A stretch of DNA of 9,288 nt from Lachnoclostridium phytofermentans (lineage in GTDB: Bacteria > Bacillota > Clostridia > Lachnospirales > Lachnospiraceae), in the NCBI GenBank assembly GCA_003526525.1, contig DPVV01000246.1, positions 1 through 9,288 on the forward strand. Reading direction: 5' to 3'. The notes beneath the pieces are model-generated. The model was not told the DNA's origin. It searched no databases and saw only the letters and a program-made list of their open reading frames with translations. This document shows, piece after piece, positions 1-4,143 of the stretch. Positions within the stretch are counted from its first letter, which is position 1. Each line of letters opens with the position of its first letter. Made by a program: the position numbers and the translations under genes.

Positions 1-47
1 TGGTAACACATGTAGCTGATTGTTACTAATAGGTCGAGGGCTTAACC
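1..47 (+). rRNA. 23S rRNA, 3' end (partial)
   Basis: The window opens inside a large-subunit rRNA gene. The stretch containing GTTACTAATAGGTCGAGGG and ending in CTTAACC is the conserved 3' end of bacterial 23S rRNA; the final CTTAACC pairs with the 5' GGTTAAG of the same molecule to form the terminal helix. The rest of the gene lies upstream of the window. The exact mature end is uncertain by a few bases. No 5S rRNA gene follows: only 64 nt separate this end from tRNA-Asn. Confidence 0.93.
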
Positions 48-48
48 T

Positions 49-70
49 AAAAGGTTTGTTTAAACTTTTT
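49..70 (+). terminator. weak terminator-like hairpin after 23S
   Basis: AAAAGGTTT (49-57) pairs with AAACTTTTT (62-70) around a GTTT loop, with one G-U pair, and ends in five T residues. It lies just past the 23S end and just before a consensus promoter, so it may partly separate the rRNA operon from the tRNA cluster. The stem is short and AT-rich, so it could equally be part of the rRNA processing region. Confidence 0.3.
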
Positions 71-72
71 AA

Positions 73-101
73 TTGACAATGTCAAATTCATTTAATACAA
101 T
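73..101 (+). promoter_or_regulatory. Sigma-A promoter in front of tRNA-Asn
   Basis: TTGACA (73-78), a 17-bp spacer and TACAAT (96-101) make a near-perfect housekeeping promoter. The expected start, about 7 bp after the -10 box, falls near 108, only about 4 nt before tRNA-Asn. The tRNA cluster can therefore probably be transcribed independently of the rRNA operon, with almost no 5' leader. Confidence 0.75.
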
Positions 102-111
102 GTAGAAGTAT

Positions 112-183
112 TCCTCGATAGCTCAATGGTAGAGCACACGGCTGTTAACCGTGGGGTTGTTGGTTCGAGCCCAACTCGGGGAG
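112..183 (+). tRNA. tRNA-Asn (GTT)
   Basis: A full 72-nt cloverleaf is readable: acceptor TCCTCGA pairs with TCGGGGA, a D-arm around AGCTCAATGGTAGAGC, an anticodon loop CTGTTAA giving GTT, and a T-loop TTCGAGC. The discriminator base is G. CCA is not encoded, so CCA-adding enzyme must complete the end. First of eight co-oriented tRNA genes. Confidence 0.97.
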
Positions 184-186
184 TTA

Positions 187-223
187 TTAACAAAAATCAT
201 TATCTTTATAATGAAATTGTTAA
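187..223 (+). other. Spacer hairpin between tRNA-Asn and tRNA-Glu
   Basis: Two nested arms pair: TTAACAA (187-193) with TTGTTAA (217-223), and CATTAT (198-203) with ATAATG (208-213) around a CTTT loop. No T-run follows, so this is not a classical terminator. It overlaps the approach to the promoter at 224 and may be a processing or pausing structure; function is inferred only. Confidence 0.5.
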
Positions 224-252
224 TTGACAAGAATTAAATTGTATGTTAATAT
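224..252 (+). promoter_or_regulatory. Second internal promoter, in front of tRNA-Glu
   Basis: TTGACA (224-229), a 17-bp spacer and TAATAT (247-252). The predicted start near 259 lies about 3 nt before the mature 5' end of tRNA-Glu, the same geometry as the promoter in front of tRNA-Asn. Two promoters with perfect -35 boxes within 150 bp suggest boosted or independent expression of the tRNAs from Glu onward. Confidence 0.72.
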
Positions 253-261
253 TATTAGCAC

Positions 262-333
262 GGCTCCATGGTCAAGCGGTTAAGACACCGCCCTTTCACG
301 GCGGTAACAGGGGTTCAAATCCCCTTGGAGTCA
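262..333 (+). tRNA. tRNA-Glu (TTC)
   Basis: 72-nt cloverleaf with acceptor GGCTCCA pairing with TGGAGTC (one G-U), D-arm with GGTCAAGCGGTTAAGACA, anticodon arm CCGCC-CTTTCAC-GGCGG giving TTC, and T-loop TTCAAAT. Discriminator A; CCA is not encoded. Confidence 0.97.
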
Positions 334-337
334 CTCG

Positions 338-383
338 TAAGATTGATAGTTCAGTAAAGTGGTTAAGGCTACTATCGGTCTTA
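338..383 (+). other. 13-bp spacer hairpin with tRNA D-arm-like loop
   Basis: TAAGATTGATAGT (338-350) pairs completely with ACTATCGGTCTTA (371-383), with two G-U pairs. The stem edge and loop (roughly 348-369) read TAGTTCAGT..GTGGTTAAGGC, which resembles a tRNA D-arm. No complete cloverleaf can be built around it. It is either a processing hairpin or a decayed tRNA; neither is proven. Confidence 0.4.
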
Positions 384-418
384 TCTTTGTGAATAAAAGT
401 TTCTCTAATGAACATTGT

Positions 419-435
419 GCCGACGTGGCTCAATT
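419..435 (+). repeat. Truncated 5' copy of tRNA-Thr (17-nt direct repeat)
   Basis: GCCGACGTGGCTCAATT occurs here and again at 453-469, where it is the 5' end of the intact tRNA-Thr gene. The first copy stops inside the D-arm; the following bases (AAACGTAAAG) no longer match. Flanks on either side of the two copies differ. It covers the whole 5' acceptor strand plus part of the D-arm, so it looks like a tRNA gene fragment left by duplication or recombination. Confidence 0.8.
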
Positions 436-452
436 AAACGTAAAGTGAATAC

Positions 453-525
<73 letters not shown>

Positions 526-553
526 TAATGGCTTTTGATTTATCAAAAGACAT

Positions 554-627
554 GGACCTTTAGCTCAGTTGGTTAGAGCAACCGGCTCATAACCGGTCGG
601 TCCCGGGTTCGAGTCCCCGAAGGTCCA
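554..627 (+). tRNA. tRNA with CAT anticodon (elongator Met or Ile2)
   Basis: 74-nt cloverleaf with acceptor GGACCTT pairing with AAGGTCC and anticodon arm ACCGG-CTCATAA-CCGGT giving CAT. It lacks initiator features such as three G-C pairs at the base of the anticodon stem. The GGACCTT acceptor, with C4-G69 and C5-G68, resembles tRNA-Ile2 genes whose C34 is converted to lysidine by TilS, so the amino acid is open between Met and Ile. The T-stem as read (CCGGG/CCCCG) has a C-C mismatch at its second pair, unusual for a functional tRNA. CCA is not encoded. Confidence 0.93.
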
Positions 628-675
628 CTTGAGGTAATTATACAGAAGATTATCTTACAAGAAATAAAAGAATTT

Positions 676-749
676 GGCTCAGTGGCTCAGTTGGTTAGAG
701 CGCCGCCCTGTCACGGCGGAGGTCGTGGGTTCGAGTCCCATCTGAGTCG
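676..749 (+). tRNA. tRNA-Asp (GTC)
   Basis: 74-nt cloverleaf: acceptor GGCTCAG pairs with CTGAGTC (one G-U), anticodon arm CCGCC-CTGTCAC-GGCGG gives GTC, T-loop TTCGAGT. Discriminator G, as expected for tRNA-Asp; CCA not encoded. The spacer behind it contains two hairpins (751-769 and 781-805). Confidence 0.97.
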
Positions 750-824
750 TTGTAATCGATAAGATTACACGACATGAAATACTCAATATGTATTTGATAT
801 CGAGTTATAAAGACCAGTTAAATT

Positions 825-897
825 GGGATCTTAGCTCAGCTGGGAGAGCATCTGCCTTACAAGCAGAGGGTCATAGGTTCGAGCCCTATAGGTCCCA
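825..897 (+). tRNA. tRNA-Val (TAC)
   Basis: 73-nt cloverleaf: acceptor GGGATCT pairs with AGGTCCC (one G-U), D-arm AGCTCAGCTGGGAGAGC, anticodon arm TCTGC-CTTACAA-GCAGA gives TAC, T-loop TTCGAGC. Discriminator A, CCA not encoded. Only 16 nt separate it from tRNA-Leu. Confidence 0.97.
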
Positions 898-913
898 TCA
901 ACCGAAAGGTTAT

Positions 914-999
914 GCCGGCGTGGCGGAACTGGCAGACGCACAGGACTTAAAATCCTGCGGGACTAATCTCCCGTACCGGTTCGATTCCGGTCGCCGGCA
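914..999 (+). tRNA. tRNA-Leu (TAA)
   Basis: 86-nt class II tRNA with a long variable arm. Acceptor GCCGGCG pairs with CGCCGGC, anticodon arm CAGGA-CTTAAAA-TCCTG gives TAA, the variable arm is GCGGGACTAATCTCCCGT, and the T-arm is ACCGG-TTCGATT-CCGGT. Discriminator A, the leucine identity base; CCA not encoded. Confidence 0.97.
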
Positions 1000-1047
1000 T
1001 TATCTTTGAATTATTCAAGGATAATGAGTGTGAAAATTTCATACTAT

Positions 1048-1121
1048 GTACGTGTAGCTCAGCTGGATAGAGCGTCTGGCTACGGACCAGAAGGTCGCGT
1101 GTTCGAATCATGTCACGTACA
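1048..1121 (+). tRNA. tRNA-Arg (ACG)
   Basis: 74-nt cloverleaf: acceptor GTACGTG pairs with CACGTAC, anticodon arm TCTGG-CTACGGA-CCAGA gives ACG, in which A34 is normally converted to inosine by TadA. The T-stem (GCGTG/CATGT) uses two G-U pairs. Last gene of the cluster; the terminator begins 5 nt later. CCA is not encoded. Confidence 0.97.
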
Positions 1122-1126
1122 TTAGT

Positions 1127-1157
1127 GCCTGTAAATGCTGAGTTTACAGGCTTTTTT
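1127..1157 (+). terminator. Rho-independent terminator of the tRNA cluster
   Basis: GCCTGTAAA (1127-1135) pairs perfectly with TTTACAGGC (1143-1151) around a 7-nt loop, followed by six T residues. It lies immediately after tRNA-Arg and ends the tRNA transcript. Confidence 0.93.
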
Positions 1158-1550
1158 CATGTCTATGACCTAATCTCAGATCAAAATGAAAAAGGTGTCG
1201 CGGATATCTTTAAATATTACTATCCTATAAAAACACCACTGCTCATTATAATCTATCTTAAGGAAATCAGTATTCCAATAATCATCTGTATACTCTAAGA
1301 CTCAAACCCCAAACCCTCTACCCTTAAACCTTCTTCTTCAATCTGAAATCGAAGCATTATTGCCTAATTTCAGAGATCCTATCAAGCACTGTAATTGATT
1401 TGGAAAATCTACCATTTTTCTTTTGTCATATACCAAATAAAATTATAATTATTAGACATAACTTGTATTAATTAATCATAGATTTATTTACGAATACCTT
1501 TGTGGAAAACTTTAATATCTACTCGCTTTCTTTGGTACATATATTATATC
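1158..1550. other. AT-rich spacer without a recognisable gene
   Basis: About 390 bp between the tRNA terminator and the ribosome binding site of the next gene. Short open frames here have no ribosome binding site and match nothing recognisable; one of 62 codons starts inside tRNA-Arg and is an artefact. No convincing promoter with proper spacing was found for the downstream gene. Being next to a tRNA 3' end it is a potential integration site, but no integrase or duplicated tRNA end is visible. Confidence 0.6.
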
Positions 1551-1562
1551 GAGGTGATAATA

Positions 1563-2045
1563 ATGAATGGTTGCACAGATATACTATTGATAAGCACTAT
1601 AGCCTGTCGAATTGCGGAATGTCTTGATGACAATGAATTAGCTTTGCTTGCTGCAGATTTGCTATTATTAAGTGATTCACTTAATGCAATTGCTGTTCGA
1701 AGAGCAATTTGTAATGATATTTGTGAAAAGCAAACCGCAGATGCAGAGAAAAATAATAAAAATAATAAAGATAACAAAGATAATAAAGATAGTGAAGATA
1801 ATAAAGATAATAAAAATAGTAAAAGTAGTAAAGATAATGGTAGTAGACAAAGTAACGAAAGTAATGATAATAGTATAAGACAAATCGGTGATAAGAATAA
1901 CACTATTACACCAGCAATAAGTGAACAAGGTTTCGTAAGGAGTAATATGAAAACTACATTCACTCATAAAAATAGTTCTATGAAGATTAGCGATAGTAAA
2001 AGCGTTGATATGGAAGGGAATAATAGTAATAATATCAAGAAATAG
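1563..2045 (+). CDS. Small DUF6774-like protein with Asn/Lys/Asp/Ser-rich tail
   Basis: A 160-residue protein of unknown function. The ATG at 1563 is chosen because GAGGTGATA lies just upstream; the longer frame from 1500 has no such site. Residues 1-52 form a compact, mostly helical head with two Cys (C4, C15), the segment CLDDNELALLAADLLLLSDS and later AIAVRRAIC. This pattern matches, from memory, the ~50-60-residue clostridial family DUF6774, whose role is unknown. From about residue 54 the protein is very hydrophilic: residues 64-102 are thirteen consecutive tripeptides of the type (D/N/S)(N/S)K, and the rest stays Ser/Asn/Lys-rich to the end. There is no signal peptide or membrane segment. 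The tail makes it about three times longer than usual family members. The reading frame is supported by the ribosome site and conserved head; the tail is probably disordered. Confidence 0.72.
   Translation: MNGCTDILLISTIACRIAECLDDNELALLAADLLLLSDSLNAIAVRRAICNDICEKQTADAEKNNKNNKDNKDNKDSEDNKDNKNSKSSKDNGSRQSNESNDNSIRQIGDKNNTITPAISEQGFVRSNMKTTFTHKNSSMKISDSKSVDMEGNNSNNIKK
1752..1868 (+). repeat. Degenerate 9-bp tandem repeat encoding tripeptides
   Basis: Thirteen successive 9-bp units, best preserved as AATAAAGAT or close variants, encode NNK, NNK, DNK, DNK, DSE, DNK, DNK, NSK, SSK, DNG, SRQ, SNE, SND. Units keep the reading frame, drift gradually toward the 3' end, and look like a slippage-expanded tract. 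The same tract creates long spurious open frames on both strands. Confidence 0.8.
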
Positions 2046-2142
2046 AACGATAGGAGTGTTATTTCGTTCGCACCTTTATTATTTCAAATTACAAGTAAGA
2101 AAATGTACATAATTTTTATAAGCATACTAACTAATAATTTAG

Positions 2143-2170
2143 ATAGACATCAATATGAATCAATGTCTAT
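2143..2170. terminator. Inverted repeat between convergent genes
   Basis: ATAGACAT (2143-2150) and ATGTCTAT (2163-2170) are perfect complements around a 12-nt loop. It lies between the 3' ends of the plus-strand DUF6774-like gene and the minus-strand LysO operon, where a shared terminator is expected. No clear T-run follows on either strand, so a terminator role is only suggested. Confidence 0.35.
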
Positions 2171-2182
2171 CATAAACTAAAT

Positions 2183-2782
2183 TTAAAAAATCTGATAGCA
2201 TAGATTAATAAGTATTGGTACTGCTGCTGAGCACAAAATACCATTGATTACAGATAATACTACGGTTTCTTCATTGGTATATCGAATTAACATAGGTAGA
2301 GTAGTATCTTCACTAGTAGCTCCAGCAGGTGCTATACAGGTAGGAAAATTAAAATACTTTGCTATGAATGGTATACTAATAAATGAAAATATTTCTCTCA
2401 TTAAACTGCTTAGGAAAGTAATGCTACCAAACGAAACGCCTGCAAACTCGCTAATCATAACACCAGATAAGCTATACCAACCTAATCCACTTGCCATAGC
2501 GGTACTGGTGTTCATAGAAATTCCAGTCATAAAACTACAGACAATACCACCTAGCAACGAGCCAATTATGATACCAAAAGGAATAATAAAAATCTTCACA
2601 TGATATTCTTTAATTTTCTGTATAAGGCCACGATGTAATCCAATACTGATACCTACTAAAAACATAAGCAAATAAAGAATATAGTGAGTATGTTCTGCAA
2701 TAAAATTAATAATTGTTATATCAATACCGGATAAGCCATAAGCAATTCCTAATAACAACGCGATTACGGTAAGTAGAACCAT
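2183..2782 (-). CDS. LysO-type lysine exporter, C-terminal part (separate gene)
   Basis: A 199-residue membrane protein corresponding to the C-terminal two thirds of LysO (Lys_export, formerly DUF340), the inner-membrane exporter of L-lysine and the toxic analogue thialysine. The family signature is clear: residues 97-107 read ASGLGWYSLSG, and residues 154-163 read GATSEDTTLP, matching the ASGFGWYSLSG and GATSMDFTLP blocks of E. coli LysO (YbjE) as I remember it. About six hydrophobic segments are present, including residues 3-19, 34-49, 63-84 and the C-terminal 174-196. The start follows a GGAGGG site at 2790-2795 on the minus strand, which lies inside the end of the preceding gene. The stop of that gene and this ATG are 2 bp apart and in different frames, so the two are translated separately but surely together. 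Two genes sum to 293 residues, close to the single-chain E. coli protein of about 299. Confidence 0.9.
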   Translation of the reverse strand: MVLLTVIALLLGIAYGLSGIDITIINFIAEHTHYILYLLMFLVGISIGLHRGLIQKIKEYHVKIFIIPFGIIIGSLLGGIVCSFMTGISMNTSTAMASGLGWYSLSGVMISEFAGVSFGSITFLSSLMREIFSFISIPFIAKYFNFPTCIAPAGATSEDTTLPMLIRYTNEETVVLSVINGILCSAAVPILINLCYQIF

Positions 2783-2784
2783 AG

Positions 2785-3069
2785 TTAGCCCTCCTTTTCT
2801 TTTGATTTATTTTTCATAAATAATCTGGTTAACAGATAAACAATGAGAATAGAGAAGAGCGTTGGTATAAAAAAATATAAAAAACTAGTTAAACCAAGAC
2901 TTGTTATTTCTTGAAGAAAATTCTCTCTTCTTCCAAGCATAACCCCCATAGAAAAAATAATTAAAATGGTGCATACCATTTGCATTTTTTCGTTCTTCTT
3001 TTTATATTTATCTGGAAAAAATTTTAATCCAATGAAAATTCCAATTCCCATTATAATGAGAATATCCAT
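2785..3069 (-). CDS. LysO-type lysine exporter, N-terminal part (separate gene)
   Basis: A 94-residue membrane protein with three hydrophobic segments (about 3-18, 31-46 and 60-84) and a Lys/Glu-rich end. It matches the N-terminal module of LysO; the segment IIFSMGVMLGRRENFLQEI parallels the FFMGISLAFLDNL stretch of the E. coli protein. It is the first gene of a two-gene operon with the C-terminal part 2 bp behind, so both halves probably assemble into one exporter. A GGGAGG site sits at 3077-3082 on the minus strand, 7 bp before the ATG. No lysine riboswitch could be recognised upstream. Split LysO proteins are, to my knowledge, common in Firmicutes, so this is unlikely to be a recent break. 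Confidence 0.85.
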   Translation of the reverse strand: MDILIIMGIGIFIGLKFFPDKYKKKNEKMQMVCTILIIFSMGVMLGRRENFLQEITSLGLTSFLYFFIPTLFSILIVYLLTRLFMKNKSKEKEG

Positions 3070-3091
3070 AATATAGCCTCCCTTCTATAAA

Positions 3092-3105
3092 AAGTATACA
3101 TACTT
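3092..3105. promoter_or_regulatory. Palindrome upstream of the lysO operon
   Basis: AAGTAT (3092-3097) and ATACTT (3100-3105) are perfect inverted arms with a 2-bp centre, about 10 bp upstream of the ribosome binding site. On the minus strand the site contains TATACT, a plausible -10 box, although no good -35 box lies 17 bp further up. A repressor bound here would block the promoter. This is inferred from symmetry and position only. Confidence 0.35.
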
Positions 3106-3445
3106 GATTTCAAATGCTTGTCCTCATGTGAAACGTAATAATGGACTAGCTTTAGAGTTGTCCTGGATTGTAGTTTTAAGGAAATACTTAATGAAGTCCT
3201 CTTTTAGGAAAAATCAAGAATAATCCAATGATATGGAAAAGAATAGAGAACGTTATCCTCTATAAAGCCCACGAAACCTAATACAAACGTATATACTATA
3301 ACAAATATTTTAATTTCAAGCAAGAGAACGAATTACACGAAAGAGTTATACAAAAATTGATTAGATTTGGTGCTTCTATCTAGAGTTTTAGAATAATATC
3401 TACTGAAATTATAACTTTCAGTATTAAGAAGTTAAAATTTAGATA
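3106..3445. other. Gene-free stretch upstream of lysO
   Basis: About 340 bp, AT-rich, with stops in all frames. Apart from a small CTGAAA/TTTCAG hairpin near 3400-3420, nothing was recognised: no riboswitch fold, no gene remnant with convincing similarity, and no promoter with proper spacing. It is the start of a ~1 kb region without protein genes that extends to 4143. Confidence 0.5.
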
Positions 3446-3503
3446 ACTACTTCAACACTATGACGAAGTAGTGTACAAAACTATAAGAAAGTTTTGATTT
3501 TTT
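3446..3503 (+). terminator. Tandem hairpins ending in a T-run
   Basis: The first hairpin pairs ACTACTTC (3446-3453) with GAAGTAGT (3465-3472). The second pairs CAAAACT (3476-3482) with AGTTTTG (3490-3496) and is followed by ATTTTTT. The second has the form of a plus-strand rho-independent terminator, though its stem is AT-rich. CACTA (3456-3460) could alternatively pair with TAGTG (3469-3473), a competing fold. No gene precedes it within 370 bp. Confidence 0.5.
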
Positions 3504-3561
3504 GTATGTTTCTATCAATACTACTAGTTAATTTTTATCTGTTGGGAAATAGTTATGAATC

Positions 3562-3590
3562 TTGACTTTATAAATTGTTTGTGATATATT
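3562..3590 (+). promoter_or_regulatory. Sigma-A promoter of a candidate small RNA
   Basis: TTGACT (3562-3567), exactly 17 bp, then TATATT (3585-3590): five of six bases match in each box. The expected start is near 3597. No open reading frame with a ribosome binding site follows before the terminator at 3674-3705, so it seems to drive a short non-coding transcript. Confidence 0.65.
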
Positions 3591-3596
3591 AAACCG

Positions 3597-3705
3597 TATC
3601 CGACATTGGTACAGATTACGTGTAATGACAAAATTCCTAACAGGTTACTTACTAGATTATATTACTTGAATTTAAAACCTGCAAACAGTATGTTTACAGG
3701 TTTTT
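3597..3705 (+). ncRNA. Candidate small RNA, about 110 nt
   Basis: A promoter with consensus boxes and ideal spacing is followed about 85 nt after the predicted start by a strong intrinsic terminator, with no gene between them. The interval contains a small palindrome ATTAC-GT-GTAAT (3615-3626). A 14-codon open frame starts at 3625 (MTKFLTGYLLDYIT), but there is no ribosome binding site in front of it, so a peptide is less likely than a regulatory RNA. It does not look like 6S RNA, SRP RNA, tmRNA or RNase P RNA: it is too short and lacks their conserved blocks. The target and role are unknown; the start position is approximate. Confidence 0.5.
3674..3705 (+). terminator. Rho-independent terminator of the small-RNA unit
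   Basis: AAAACCTGCAAAC (3674-3686) pairs with GTTTACAGGTTTT around a 5-nt AGTAT loop with a single mismatch, ending in a run of five T. The stem shares the CCTG..AAA / TTTACAGG core with the tRNA-cluster terminator at 1127-1157. Confidence 0.85.
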
Positions 3706-3819
3706 CGTTATAATTAGCTGCATTAAAATTTTGTATAAGTGAATGTAATTCAATTGAAACTTTGGTAGGATTAGGAAATATTATCATAAATCTAAACTAG
3801 AATTAGATAATTTATTAAC

Positions 3820-3851
3820 GAAGTCTTTATTTGACTTCTTAAGGCTTTTTT
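3820..3851 (+). terminator. Possible terminator with displaced T-run
   Basis: GAAGTC (3820-3825) pairs with GACTTC (3833-3838) around a TTTATTT loop; a run of six T follows after a gap of about 6-7 nt. A weak promoter-like pair, TTGAAA (3754-3759) and TATTAT (3779-3784), lies upstream but with a 19-bp spacer. The gap to the T-run makes termination uncertain. Confidence 0.35.
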
Positions 3852-3942
3852 ATAAGGATGTTGAGTATTTAATAACCTAAGAAAAAAGTTGGTTTAATAT
3901 TTCATAATATGGATGACGATGCAAATAGTTAAACTAAGTTGT

Positions 3943-3984
3943 AAGTAAGCCAATATCAGAGGTTTCTTTGATATTGGCTTTCTT
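3943..3984 (+). terminator. Long perfect hairpin, probable terminator
   Basis: AAGCCAATATCA (3947-3958) pairs perfectly with TGATATTGGCTT (3969-3980) around a 10-nt loop; after one T-T mismatch three more pairs (AAG/CTT) extend the stem to 15 of 16. It is followed by the short T-rich tail TTTCTT within the stem, so it fits a plus-strand terminator. It lies about 50 bp before the likely promoter of the DUF4914 gene and isolates that gene from upstream transcription. Confidence 0.6.
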
Positions 3985-4036
3985 AAAAACAGAGGGACCT
4001 TTCGTCATTTTGGTATGCGAGCGAATGAATGTATAG

Positions 4037-4065
4037 TTCAATGCTGAGGTAGGAATAATTAAAAT
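4037..4065 (+). promoter_or_regulatory. Possible promoter of the DUF4914 gene
   Basis: TTCAAT (4037-4042), a 17-bp spacer and TAAAAT (4060-4065). The -10 box matches in five of six positions, the -35 in only three. The predicted start near 4072 gives a 5' leader of about 70 nt. It is the best-spaced pair in the interval but not a strong one. Confidence 0.4.
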
Positions 4066-4143
4066 AAGGGCTAAAAATATATGATAGATAACAACTTGAA
4101 GTATATTTTTATATAAAAAGACAGGAAGAAAGTGAGGATTGCT

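Noticed and set aside
788..1009. 73-codon open frame
   Set aside because: It runs through tRNA-Val and tRNA-Leu; its sequence is only translated tRNA, and there is no ribosome binding site.
1110..1298. 62-codon open frame after the tRNA cluster
   Set aside because: It starts inside tRNA-Arg, crosses the terminator and has no ribosome binding site; its product resembles nothing known.
1544..1967. Long minus-strand frames opposite the DUF6774-like gene and a plus-strand frame at 1672-1878
   Set aside because: They arise from the low-complexity AAT/AAA/GAT repeat, giving Leu/Ser- or Ile/Phe-only translations, and lack ribosome binding sites.
2041..2066. GAACGA/TCGTTC inverted repeat behind the DUF6774-like gene as a terminator
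   Set aside because: The 6-bp arms are 13 nt apart and no T-run follows directly, so it is not distinguishable from chance.
2244..2603. 119-codon plus-strand frame
   Set aside because: It is antisense to the clearly identified LysO C-terminal gene.
3070..3300. Lysine riboswitch upstream of the lysO operon
   Set aside because: The leader between the likely promoter and the start is short, and none of the conserved riboswitch blocks could be recognised by eye.
1127..3705. Similarity of the terminators at 1127-1157 and 3674-3705 as a repeat family
   Set aside because: They share only about eight stem bases, loops and flanks differ, and terminator stems of this composition can arise independently.
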